64,000 nucleotides of DNA from CAMEON01 sp045531965 (GTDB lineage: Bacteria; Bacillota; Clostridia; Oscillospirales; CAG-272), in the NCBI GenBank assembly GCA_045531965.1, contig JAZSFA010000144.1, positions 1 to 64,000 on the forward strand, given 5' to 3'. The notes below the pieces were generated by a model that was not told the origin of the DNA, did no database searches, and saw only the letters and a list, made by a program, of their open reading frames with translations. The position numbers and the translations under genes are program-made. Of the stretch, positions 7,166-15,577 are shown piece after piece. Each line of letters begins with the position of its first letter. Within the stretch, counting starts at the first letter, position 1.

Positions 7166-9057
7166 AGACCCTCAACATTGCAAGTACATTAACAAATATT
7201 AACGATCTTTACATTGACGAGGCAGCTGAGATGCCTTATGAGGCGGTGGTGATCCCCATGGAAAAGCGCAGAAACGGCTTCGTCCGCTTCATCAACAGCG
7301 GATGGGGCGTGGCCATGCTCTGCGCCCTGGTGGCCGTTGCCGTCACTTTGGGCATCCTGGCCGCGGGACGGGCGGCAGGGCCCGTCACCACCCTCCCGGG
7401 GGCAGGTCCCACCCATCCCACTTTTTCCTTTGATTACGGCATAGAAGACGAACAAGCACTCTATATGCCCGGTGACCGCATCCGAATCCTCACCAAGGTG
7501 ACAAATTTGGGGATGCCCTTCACCGTCACGGGGAGCAGTCAGGCCTTCTCTGCCGACGCGTGGCTGGTTCCCCACGGCAGCGAAGATGTATACGCCGCCG
7601 AGGGCAGGATCAACGGTCTTTTTGCCTATTGTGAGGACTACGTGGTGCAGACCATCGAGCAAGGCAGGGTGGGCAAGCACAGCGGTCTCTTCACCATTCC
7701 CGAGGATGCCATGGCGGGGACATACGATCTGGTGCTTTCCTACAAGGAGGAATATCAGGTTTTTGAGAATGCCGTCACCATCGTCAGGACGGGTCTTCCC
7801 GTCACGGGCGACGTCTCCATCACCGTTTTCCCCAATCTTTCCCAAGGCGTATACGTCTATGGAGAGACTGTGACCATTGATTTCATGGTTGATGGCATCA
7901 ATCATCTCTATCCTTCCTCGAGTACGACTTCCGAAGGTCTCACCGCGTTGAACTATAGCATAGAGGCAATCCTGACCCCCCACGGTCAAAATGTCACAGA
8001 CCCTTCTGCCATAACAGGTGAAGTAGCTATGGACATTTTATCTACCTCCGCCAGTTCCGCCCTTTCCCTTACTTATTGGGATGCCACCTTCGTGATACCC
8101 GAAGGTGCCACAGAAGGCTCTTACGACCTTTACCTGTTCCTTGTCAACACTAAATCCGCCGTAAGCTTCGACTTATTGGGACATAGCGTGACAGAAAATA
8201 TGCTGACCGTCAAAGGCACCCATAGCCGCTTTGACTTCCATTACAGCATCGTTGACGGTACACAAACCTTTGAGCGAGGGAAGTCCTACGAGATCGCCAC
8301 CGCGGTCACCAACCTGGGCGAGCCCTTTACCATCACGGGCAGCAGCATGGCATTCTCCGCGGAAGCTAAGCTGGTGCATCACGACGATCCCGAAAAGGTG
8401 ATTCAAGGCGAGTTTTTCTATGACGAGGACGTGGTGACTCAAGAGATCACCACGGGGCAGATCGGACGGCATCAAGGATATTTTACCATTCCCGAGGATG
8501 CGGCCACGGGCGAGTACGACCTTTGGCTGCACTACGGCGACGAGTCTGAGATCTTTGAGGGGGCCATCACCGTCATAGACCCCACCGTCCTCCCGCCCCT
8601 GTCCACCGTCAACGATTATGAAGAAGCCTCGACTGAACGGTTGAAGGGCTTTACCTATGTCGAGTTCATTCAGGCGTGGGGGCGGCCCCAAGCCTATAAA
8701 TCAGACACAAACGTTTTCTATTGGCGTGTACCCAACCAAGCATCCTACGATTATGTGGCTGTCCGATTTGATGAAAACCATGTTGCGAAAGAAGCTGAGT
8801 ACGCATATGTGATGAAGACGGTTGTCAAAGAGACCTGCTATGAAGACAACCCTAATTCCCTCCTTATCCAGCCCTACGGGGACCGTTGGGAATATTATAT
8901 TTATGTCAGCCTTCACAACACATCGGCTGAAGCTTCAAGAGACACAATAGACGTCGGAACCGTTCTCTACGTAACTTACAGAGGTGGGATCAATGAAACT
9001 GCGCCCTGCCATTTCGCCAAGGTGATCGACGTGACCTTGGAGCCGCCTGTTCCGTAA
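7162..9057 (+). CDS. Large single-pass membrane partner of the second sigma factor, with duplicated outer domains
   Basis: 631 residues. The cytoplasmic part (1-48) and membrane segment (about 49-69) match the 333-residue partner at 5523. Outside are two related blocks of about 110-120 residues, one near 90-210 and one near 355-475; both contain VTNLG-PF, an xITGSS or xVTGSS segment with a following AFSA, GRHQGYFTIPEDA or GKHSGLFTIPEDA, and end with an AITV or AVTIV strand, suggesting beta-sandwich repeats. A less similar block lies between them. The last ~130 residues contain FIQAWGRPQAYKSD, echoing the WGGP segment of the first partner. It could sense a surface ligand or wall stress and hold or release its sigma factor; that role is inferred. 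Confidence 0.75.
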   Translation: MKTLNIASTLTNINDLYIDEAAEMPYEAVVIPMEKRRNGFVRFINSGWGVAMLCALVAVAVTLGILAAGRAAGPVTTLPGAGPTHPTFSFDYGIEDEQALYMPGDRIRILTKVTNLGMPFTVTGSSQAFSADAWLVPHGSEDVYAAEGRINGLFAYCEDYVVQTIEQGRVGKHSGLFTIPEDAMAGTYDLVLSYKEEYQVFENAVTIVRTGLPVTGDVSITVFPNLSQGVYVYGETVTIDFMVDGINHLYPSSSTTSEGLTALNYSIEAILTPHGQNVTDPSAITGEVAMDILSTSASSALSLTYWDATFVIPEGATEGSYDLYLFLVNTKSAVSFDLLGHSVTENMLTVKGTHSRFDFHYSIVDGTQTFERGKSYEIATAVTNLGEPFTITGSSMAFSAEAKLVHHDDPEKVIQGEFFYDEDVVTQEITTGQIGRHQGYFTIPEDAATGEYDLWLHYGDESEIFEGAITVIDPTVLPPLSTVNDYEEASTERLKGFTYVEFIQAWGRPQAYKSDTNVFYWRVPNQASYDYVAVRFDENHVAKEAEYAYVMKTVVKETCYEDNPNSLLIQPYGDRWEYYIYVSLHNTSAEASRDTIDVGTVLYVTYRGGINETAPCHFAKVIDVTLEPPVP

Positions 9058-9081
9058 ACCAATCACAACTACTGACAAGAA

Positions 9082-9118
9082 AACACCCCTGACTCTCGTG
9101 GTCAGGGGTGTTTTTTCT
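9082..9118. terminator. Bidirectional terminator between converging genes
   Basis: AACACCCCTGAC pairs with GTCAGGGGTGTT and is followed by TTTTTT on the plus strand; the minus strand has an A/T-rich flank too. It serves the sigma module (+) and the dlt-like operon (-). Confidence 0.85.
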
Positions 9119-9129
9119 GTAATTGGGTT

Positions 9130-9621
9130 TTATTTAGGAAGATACTGAATGTTGGTCACCGTATCATCACGGAAGATGAATACTAGCTTGGTATTACCTT
9201 TTTCGTAAGAAAGGTTACTGCCCACAGCCGTGCCATTACCCATGGTCTTGATCACGGCATCCTTGGTAGAACCGATGGTCAAACCCTCAGGGGTAGAAAC
9301 AGAGTCGTCTGTCAGCTCGATCATATTGACCACGTCACCCTTGGCGGAAGGCGTGGTATATACGCGGAAGCCGTTGTAGTAGTAAATACGGTCTTTGCCC
9401 GAAAAACCGCCGCAGGCGTCGGTTATGTTAACAGAATTATAGGCGCCCAGTTTGGGAATGATATCGTCGTGACGCGCGTCGATGGCGATCGTAACACCGT
9501 TGGGAGACTTAAACGTATAGCCGTCTGCACTGCTTTCGTTGCCGCCGCCACAGGAAGCGAAGCAAAGGATGAGCGTCAGGGCTGTCAGAAGAACTGCCAG
9601 AATGCGAAGGGTCTTGTTCAT
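9130..9621 (-). CDS. Small secreted lipoprotein, BamE/SmpA-like C-terminus
   Basis: 163 residues. An N-terminal signal with lipobox (LCFASC, Cys at residue 24) marks it as a membrane-anchored lipoprotein. The C-terminal ~50 residues, LTIGSTKDAVIKTMGNGTAV onward, followed by LSYEKGNTKLVFIFRDDTV, resemble the small repeat fold seen in BamE/SmpA-type proteins (weak, by eye). The function is unknown. It begins 26 bases after the SGNH-like gene and ends before the shared terminator, so it is probably the last gene of the dlt-like operon. The ribosome site is AAAGGAA. Confidence 0.75.
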   Translation of the reverse strand: MNKTLRILAVLLTALTLILCFASCGGGNESSADGYTFKSPNGVTIAIDARHDDIIPKLGAYNSVNITDACGGFSGKDRIYYYNGFRVYTTPSAKGDVVNMIELTDDSVSTPEGLTIGSTKDAVIKTMGNGTAVGSNLSYEKGNTKLVFIFRDDTVTNIQYLPK

Positions 9622-9647
9622 GATGTTAATTCCTTTCTTTATTGGGT

Positions 9648-10724
9648 TTATGAATGCGTTTTGTTTTGACTGATGTCAGCTTTTTCTGTTTTTCGAAGAT
9701 TATATGCCGCAACACGACCGTTCCATACGTTTGAAAGCGCTTGATCGTCCCGACGATCCAGGGCATCGTGATGCTCCACGAGAATCTTTCCAAAGTATTT
9801 AGTCAACTTTTCAGCGCCGTAAACGTTAAGATGGACACCCGCGTCGTAGGTATCGGTGGTCATATCCAAACCGATCTCGTCTGCCTGGGGGATAAAATTA
9901 TAGTATGCGAGACCGTTCTCCGACGCGTAATCTACAATCTGTGCGTCCCATTCATCGTACCAATGATATGCCATGGCGTTGGTGGGGGCTTTGATAAGAA
10001 TCAGCTCAATACCCTTCTCTTCACACAGCGCAGTCATACGGGCAAGATAATCCAGAGCTGTCTGCGGCAGAGCGGGATCAATGAGAGGGCGAGGCGCTTC
10101 GTCTGTAGGTTTGGCGGGCACAATATCGGTTTGCATGAGGTAGCCACTGTCGGAGACGGTAGGCTTATCCTTAAAAGCATAGGTGAAGTCCTCTGCGGTC
10201 AACTCGTTCCATCGACTGTGATAACGCAAGAAGGACCATACATAAGAGGCAAAGGATTCGTCCTCCGTCATAGAAGCTTCGATAGCATCCCATTTGACAA
10301 AAGACCACTCCATACCATCCAACGCCAAGCGATTATAGGCTTCTTTCTGCGGTTCACCATACTTGAGTGCCAGCACGTTGAACACCACGATCCGGGGTGT
10401 TTCGTATCGCAAGGCATCCTCCAGCATATAGTAGGAGTGCCAAACCAACTGTTGCGCGCCGCCTCTGACGTAGGAGGAAATCCCGTATTCCTTCCACAAA
10501 ACAGCGGGTACAAAGGATTCATAGACTTCACAATCCCCGATAAACAATACGTCGTGGTGGGTTTCTTTGACCGCATCATAGTATTCTTCAGTCAGTGACC
10601 CTTCGGGAGAAGCGGTGATATATTTGGGTTGCAGAACAGGCGTTGCACAGATCAAAAAAGCAACCACAAAAAGGAGAGGGAGGACAATCGCTAAGGTGCG
10701 GATCACTTTGTTGTTTGTTTTCAT
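9648..10724 (-). CDS. SGNH/DltD-like surface protein with Cys in the nucleophile position
   Basis: 358 residues from the ATG at 10724 (GGGGGAA site; a GTG just before is also possible). One N-terminal membrane segment (about 8-30) is followed by an extracytoplasmic SGNH-like domain. Block I reads VLFIGDCEVYESF, where the family usually has GDS; block II Gly is in VRGGAQQ; block V, DAGVHLNVYGAEKLT, supplies Asp and His. In place of Ser the protein has Cys, a possible thiol nucleophile. Proteins with this topology next to an MBOAT transferase (DltD, AlgX/AlgJ types) finish transfer of acyl or aminoacyl groups to surface polymers. It starts 11 bases after the MBOAT gene. Confidence 0.8.
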   Translation of the reverse strand: MKTNNKVIRTLAIVLPLLFVVAFLICATPVLQPKYITASPEGSLTEEYYDAVKETHHDVLFIGDCEVYESFVPAVLWKEYGISSYVRGGAQQLVWHSYYMLEDALRYETPRIVVFNVLALKYGEPQKEAYNRLALDGMEWSFVKWDAIEASMTEDESFASYVWSFLRYHSRWNELTAEDFTYAFKDKPTVSDSGYLMQTDIVPAKPTDEAPRPLIDPALPQTALDYLARMTALCEEKGIELILIKAPTNAMAYHWYDEWDAQIVDYASENGLAYYNFIPQADEIGLDMTTDTYDAGVHLNVYGAEKLTKYFGKILVEHHDALDRRDDQALSNVWNGRVAAYNLRKTEKADISQNKTHS

Positions 10725-10735
10725 CACTTCCCCCT

Positions 10736-12346
10736 TTAAAACTGCGTTTGATAAATAAAATCGCCTGCGTCAAAGCCGATTCCGTAACTGCCGAAAATCA
10801 AAATCACCAAAATCAAAGCAGCGCAGACACAGCCAAACAGCCAAGGACGTTCCGAAATCTCAGTCAGCACGGGCTTGGTTTTACTTCGATGGCAAACCAA
10901 GAATACCACGAAAACAGAAAGTCCGATCATGATGCATTGCCCAAGTTCAAGTCCCAAAAGGTTCAGCGCCTGACCATCCGCGAGATCCCCCCAGGAGGCA
11001 AAATCGTAGAAGATGGAAGCAAAGGCACGAAAAGTGGCTGGAACGTCACGGTAGCAGTCCAAAATACGGATGGCACCCATCAGGAAAAAGGTACGCACAG
11101 CGCAAAAACCGCCGTAAAGCACATTGCCTTTGAGCTTGGGAAATTTCTTGTGAAACTTGGCATAAAGTGGTGACAGTTCACGGGAGATCAGGATCACCAC
11201 ACCGTTGAGCAATCCCCAGACGATAAAATTCCACGCCGCACCATGCCAAAGACCGGTTAAGAACCAGGTAATCAGGGTAGCAAGATACACAGGCAGGCGC
11301 ATCCCTACGGCTCGTCCGAGCTTTTCCTTGCTCCATTTGGACAGCTTTTTCATGGGACCGCTGATAGAGAGGGGATTGAACACATAATCGGTAAAGTAAG
11401 ATCCCATGGTTATGTGCCAACGATTCCAATATTCTTGGGTGGCGTGTGAAGAGAACGGGTGATCAAAGTTTTCCGCCAACTTGAGTCCCATCATACGAGA
11501 AAGACCGATGGTAATATCAATCCCGCCCGTAAAGTCACCGTAGATAACGGCAGAGTACAGGATGATGAGCAAGAGCACATACATCCCAGATAGCTGACTT
11601 CCCGGAACGCCGGGTTCGCCAACAATGGATTTCACCGCGATCATAGCCGTATCAGCGATCACCATTTTCTTGAAAAAGCCCCAAAGTACCCGTACCCCAC
11701 CTTCGGTGAGGTTGGACCATTCCACCTTATGCGGCGCAAAAAACTGAGGTGCGAGATCCTTGTGCCGACTGATAGGGCCTTGAAGGACAGCGGGAAAGAA
11801 AGAAACAAACAGCGCATATTTGGCGACATTCCCTTCCGCTTCGGTCTTACCCCAATAAACATCAATGAGATACGCGGTGGAGCGGAAAATGTAATAGGAA
11901 ATACCCAAGGGCAAGATCAATGAGGGAACCGTCACAGACACGTCACCGAAAAGAGACAACAGATCATTGACCCCCCCCAGTACAAAACCGGTATATTTTA
12001 AAACGGCAAGGATGGCGAAATTGAAGATGAGACCACCTACAAGATAAGGACGTTTTCTCTTTTTGGCTTCATTTCTGAATCCTCTGCGTTCTTCTCTCGT
12101 CATGTTATCCCTGTGTTGAGCAAGGTATGCCTCGTCCAAACGGTCACGACGGCGAATCCCCATGGCACACAACCAAGTGGATAAAATCGTAACCAGAATA
12201 AATGGCAGATACCAGCTTCCCGCTGCCCAGTAAAAGAGAAAAGAAGCCACCAAAAGAACGATCCACTGACCGCGTTTAGGAACAACGTAGTAAATCAGGA
12301 GTGTCAATGCGGCAAAAAGCAGAAACGCCGCAGATGTAAAGCTCAT
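10736..12346 (-). CDS. MBOAT-family O-acyltransferase (DltB/AlgI-like)
   Basis: 536 residues with about 11-12 hydrophobic segments. Diagnostic blocks are FPAVLQGPISRHKDL, the EYWNRWHITMGSYFTDYVFN segment with its conserved WH, and TGLWHGAAWNFIVWGLLNG, whose His is the invariant catalytic residue of the family. MBOAT proteins pass an activated acyl or aminoacyl group from a cytoplasmic carrier across the membrane to a polymer. Here the donor is presumably the carrier protein encoded 9 bases upstream. Length and motifs fit AlgI/DltB enzymes; which polymer is modified is not visible. The ribosome site is weak. Confidence 0.92.
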   Translation of the reverse strand: MSFTSAAFLLFAALTLLIYYVVPKRGQWIVLLVASFLFYWAAGSWYLPFILVTILSTWLCAMGIRRRDRLDEAYLAQHRDNMTREERRGFRNEAKKRKRPYLVGGLIFNFAILAVLKYTGFVLGGVNDLLSLFGDVSVTVPSLILPLGISYYIFRSTAYLIDVYWGKTEAEGNVAKYALFVSFFPAVLQGPISRHKDLAPQFFAPHKVEWSNLTEGGVRVLWGFFKKMVIADTAMIAVKSIVGEPGVPGSQLSGMYVLLLIILYSAVIYGDFTGGIDITIGLSRMMGLKLAENFDHPFSSHATQEYWNRWHITMGSYFTDYVFNPLSISGPMKKLSKWSKEKLGRAVGMRLPVYLATLITWFLTGLWHGAAWNFIVWGLLNGVVILISRELSPLYAKFHKKFPKLKGNVLYGGFCAVRTFFLMGAIRILDCYRDVPATFRAFASIFYDFASWGDLADGQALNLLGLELGQCIMIGLSVFVVFLVCHRSKTKPVLTEISERPWLFGCVCAALILVILIFGSYGIGFDAGDFIYQTQF

Positions 12347-12355
12347 AGGTCAGTC

Positions 12356-12583
12356 TTACGCCTCATCGAGTCGCTGTACCAACGCCCATAAAGCTTCAAC
12401 CGAGTCAAAATTCTCAGGTAGAATCTCTTCAGCGGGGATCTGAACATCCAAACGGTCGTCGATCTCCGAAATGATAGCGACGATGTCAAGAGAGTTCAGA
12501 ATGCCATTTTCCACAAGACCTGTTTCTGTGGAAAAGTCAACATCATCATGAAGCTCGGTCAAAATTTCAATCAGTTCGTTCAT
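12356..12583 (-). CDS. Acyl/aminoacyl carrier protein (DltC-like)
   Basis: 75 residues, acidic, all-helical pattern. The phosphopantetheine site is GILNSLDIV, with Ser in the usual position ahead of Leu-Asp (Asn replaces the more common Asp before it). Size and spacing match DltC and other stand-alone carrier proteins. It lies between the adenylation enzyme (38 bases upstream) and the MBOAT transferase (9 bases downstream), so it probably carries the activated group between them as a thioester. The ribosome site is AGAAAGGAT. Confidence 0.9.
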   Translation of the reverse strand: MNELIEILTELHDDVDFSTETGLVENGILNSLDIVAIISEIDDRLDVQIPAEEILPENFDSVEALWALVQRLDEA

Positions 12584-12621
12584 GGTATATCCTTTCTATC
12601 ATGACAGATTATTTCTAACAA

Positions 12622-14145
12622 TCATTCCTCACGTTCCGCTCTCTCGCGAAGCCCCTTTCGGTCCAACTTTCCGTTAGGAGTTCTGGGCATCGAAGAAAGT
12701 ACTTTGCAAATGGAGGGTAACATATAACGAGGCAAAGTATCCCTCAAAGCTTTGATCAGCTCTTTGGGCGGGACGTCACCGACGTAGTACAGTGCGATGC
12801 GCTTCCCGGGCGCGTCGTATACACAGCAGCATTGACCAACCCCTTCCACAGCGGAAGCCGCGGCTTCAATCTCTCCCAGCTCTATACGATGTCCCATGTG
12901 TTTGATCTGAGCATCCCGTCGGGAAATAAACACCAGTTCCCCTCGCTCATTATAGCGTCCCAGATCCCCGGTACGGTAGATCAACTCGGGGTAGTGCGGA
13001 TTCAAAGGATTCTGTATAAAGGCTTCTGCCGTCTTTTCCTTGTTAGCATAATAGCCCAACGTCACACAAGTTCCCTGCATATGGATCTCCCCCACATCTC
13101 CCGGAGCGGCTTCTTTGCCATCATCGGTAAGCAGAAGAATCCGGGTGTTGTTGAAAGGCACGCCCACCGGAATCGGTTCATCAGGTGCGAGATCGCGCAC
13201 ACGCCAATAACAGGACATCCCCGTAGCTTCCGTAGGTCCGTACAGATTAAAAAATTGGGCATCGGGATAAGCTGATCGCCACAAATCATATTGCGGACGA
13301 GGAAACACCTCGCTGCCAAAGCAAATGGTGGTAAGATATCGGGGCGGCATTTTTTCCAAAGCCCCCAATCCGGAAATCATGGTCAACGCCGACACGACCC
13401 AACAAATCGTATTGATGTGATGCTCGTTTAGATACTCACAGAGCTTTACAGGAAACATAAACAGCTTTTTCGGCACTAAATAAACCGTCGCTCCGTACTT
13501 CAAAGTAGGCATGATCTCTTTGAGCGGCGCATCAAAATACAAGGGGGTTTGATTCGCAAAGACCGTCGCTTCAGAGAAAGGCAGAACCTCGCACAAGGCT
13601 TCGGTGTAATCGATCACAGAGCGATGACAGGCGGCAACGCCTTTGGGGACTCCCGTAGATCCCGAGGTGAAGACCACGTATATTGGATCCGTATCAATCT
13701 GTCCTTGTCGCACACGGTCAAGCGCCATAGCGTCTTCGTCTGTCTCTTTGGCAGAGGTCCAAGACAGCACATCTCCCTCAAACAAGCCATTTTCTTTAAG
13801 GTCCTCGGCTTTTTTCTGATGCTTTTCGTCACAGATCAAGACACGCGCCTTCATGGTATCAACGATCTGACCCATACGGGCAATCGGCATATCGGTATCC
13901 AACACAACATAGTAGCAGCCACTATAGATAACGCCAAGCGTAGCCGCAACTGCCTCGGGAGACCGTTCCAGCAGCAACAGCACGGGTTCTCTCTGAAACC
14001 CTTTGTGGATCAGATAGGTTCCCACACGGCGAGCAAGTGTCAAGGTCTCACCATGCGTAAGCATACGTTCTCCATCCGAAAAAGCAAGCTTTTCGGGGAT
14101 ACGAGCGGCAGTATATTCAAGATATTGCAGTATATTTTTTAGCAT
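12622..14145 (-). CDS. Amino acid adenylation enzyme (DltA-like)
   Basis: 507 residues from the ATG at 14145, preceded by AAAGGAA; a longer frame to 14199 lacks a ribosome site. Stand-alone AMP-forming ligase: P-loop YVVFTSGSTGVPKGV, NLYGPTEATGMSCYW, IYRTGDLGRYNERGE, and the C-terminal NGKLDRKG with its catalytic Lys. The YFDAP segment keeps the Asp that contacts the alpha-amino group of amino acid substrates in DltA and NRPS A-domains, so an amino acid rather than a fatty acid is expected (inference). With the carrier, MBOAT and SGNH genes downstream it forms a complete dlt-type route, though gene order (ligase, carrier, MBOAT, SGNH) differs from classic dltABCD. Confidence 0.88.
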   Translation of the reverse strand: MLKNILQYLEYTAARIPEKLAFSDGERMLTHGETLTLARRVGTYLIHKGFQREPVLLLLERSPEAVAATLGVIYSGCYYVVLDTDMPIARMGQIVDTMKARVLICDEKHQKKAEDLKENGLFEGDVLSWTSAKETDEDAMALDRVRQGQIDTDPIYVVFTSGSTGVPKGVAACHRSVIDYTEALCEVLPFSEATVFANQTPLYFDAPLKEIMPTLKYGATVYLVPKKLFMFPVKLCEYLNEHHINTICWVVSALTMISGLGALEKMPPRYLTTICFGSEVFPRPQYDLWRSAYPDAQFFNLYGPTEATGMSCYWRVRDLAPDEPIPVGVPFNNTRILLLTDDGKEAAPGDVGEIHMQGTCVTLGYYANKEKTAEAFIQNPLNPHYPELIYRTGDLGRYNERGELVFISRRDAQIKHMGHRIELGEIEAAASAVEGVGQCCCVYDAPGKRIALYYVGDVPPKELIKALRDTLPRYMLPSICKVLSSMPRTPNGKLDRKGLRERAEREE

Positions 14146-14202
14146 AGCACATTCCTTTGTCAAAGACAGCACATCGTTGCAACTCTCAATTTCACACAAC
14201 TA

Positions 14203-15465
14203 TCAATAATAGGGTTGCAATGCGGGTGTAGGAGTAATGATCTCTGTCGCGGTGGCGGGATAGGCGGATGCGTTATATGCGTAAAAGGTCATTCCCGCCA
14301 TACGGTTATAAGCATACATCTGCTTTTCTGTCAGCAAACAACCGCTGTTGTCGTAGGTGTTGCGAAGTCTTGTGGCATCATAATGATACCAGCGAGGGGT
14401 TTGCGTGGTGCCCAAATTCACCATCAACCAAAAGTGCGTTCCTTCGGCAACGCCGGGCGTTCGTTCGATTTCACGATAATCTACGCCAAATCGAATAGCA
14501 AACGCCTTGAGCGCAGCAAAATAGTTAAAGCAGTCTCCCGCACCTGTCACAAACAGGCTATCATAAGCAGCGCGCACCCAGTCGGATTTGTCCGAATCCG
14601 ACGTATAAGAGATATGCTCCTGTACATACGCATGAACAGCGCGTAGCTTTTCTTCGGTCGTCATGGTGGGCGTGGTGATCTGCGCGATCAATGCGTCAAT
14701 CTTTTCAAACAACTGGGCTTCGGTGATCTGATTCTGGTAAATATGAATCACGGTCTGGGCAGATGCCGTATTGCCGCGAGCGTCTGTTGCCTTGTAGGAC
14801 ACCGTATAGTCCCCCGGCACTTCAGGATTGACAAGCGATGTGTCCACATCGATGATCACGTCCCCGCTGCAGTTATCGGTAACGATCAGTCCCTTACGAT
14901 AGGCAATGGCTTCTCCCACGTAAGCCGAAAGTTCGGGCACGTGGATAAATACGGGGGACTGTCTGTCCTCCACAACCGTCAAGATAGAATAACATTCATC
15001 AGAAACGTTGCCACTGGCATCTTTGACTCGAAAGGATATGTCATAATCTCCAATCTGTGTCATATCGGGAAGCTCGCAGGTAAAATAGGCGGTATAGTCA
15101 TCCGCTTCTTTAATGGTATTGATGAAGTCCATGGCATCGGGATCTTCGGTTCCCACAGCGTAATAGACATGGCGAGACACGACAATAGGTTTTTTTGTAT
15201 CTTTAACCGTCAGTTTCAACAGATACTTTTTTCCTTCGCCATCCGTCAGTGCAAGTTCATAGGTTCCTGCGCGGTTGACACAAGTGGGGTCATATCCAGA
15301 ATCGTAGGTCAACCCCTCTGCGTCGCACAGATCCTCGGGATCAGGCAGCTCGGATCCGGCTTGGATGGTATAGGTGAGTTTTTCGGTACAGCTTGCCAAG
15401 AGACAGCAGAGCAAAAGTCCACAGATCAAAGCAAGCAGTCGTTTCAAACAAAACTTTATTTTCAA
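14203..15465 (-). CDS. Transglutaminase-like surface lipoprotein with Ig-like domains
   Basis: 420 residues from a TTG at 15465 with GGGGG eight bases upstream. An ATG at 15495 lies inside the promoter's start region, so TTG is preferred. Signal peptide with lipobox LLASC; about two or three Ig-like domains follow (for example VPGDYTVSYKATDARGN), then a C-terminal transglutaminase/protease-like domain with the Cys-His-Asp set in GAGDCFNYFAA, THFWLMVN and YHYDAT. Such proteins act outside the membrane as cysteine peptidases or crosslinkers. It is the first gene of the dlt-like operon (57 bases before the ligase) and may process or anchor a surface polymer or protein. Confidence 0.85.
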   Translation of the reverse strand: MKIKFCLKRLLALICGLLLCCLLASCTEKLTYTIQAGSELPDPEDLCDAEGLTYDSGYDPTCVNRAGTYELALTDGEGKKYLLKLTVKDTKKPIVVSRHVYYAVGTEDPDAMDFINTIKEADDYTAYFTCELPDMTQIGDYDISFRVKDASGNVSDECYSILTVVEDRQSPVFIHVPELSAYVGEAIAYRKGLIVTDNCSGDVIIDVDTSLVNPEVPGDYTVSYKATDARGNTASAQTVIHIYQNQITEAQLFEKIDALIAQITTPTMTTEEKLRAVHAYVQEHISYTSDSDKSDWVRAAYDSLFVTGAGDCFNYFAALKAFAIRFGVDYREIERTPGVAEGTHFWLMVNLGTTQTPRWYHYDATRLRNTYDNSGCLLTEKQMYAYNRMAGMTFYAYNASAYPATATEIITPTPALQPYY

Positions 15466-15508
15466 GGTTTTACCCCCAATAATAGATACAGTCATAGCAT
15501 TATATATT

Positions 15509-15537
15509 ATTATAACAAATCTCCCCCGTCAAGTCAA
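15509..15537 (-). promoter_or_regulatory. Promoter of the dlt-like operon
   Basis: Minus strand TTGACT, 17 bases, TATAAT. The -35 lies within the loop and arm of a perfect 9-base inverted repeat at 15521-15545, so transcription could be controlled there. Confidence 0.85.
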
Positions 15538-15545
15538 CGGGGGAG
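15521..15545. promoter_or_regulatory. Palindrome over the -35 (operator or terminator)
   Basis: CTCCCCCGT and ACGGGGGAG form perfect 9-base arms around a 7-base centre. On the minus strand it follows the stop of the phosphoesterase at 15578 and is followed by ATTTGTT, so it could be that gene's terminator, a repressor site for the dlt-like operon, or both. Confidence 0.55.
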
Positions 15546-15577
15546 CGAAATCTTTTTTGTATTTATTTCCGTATTTT

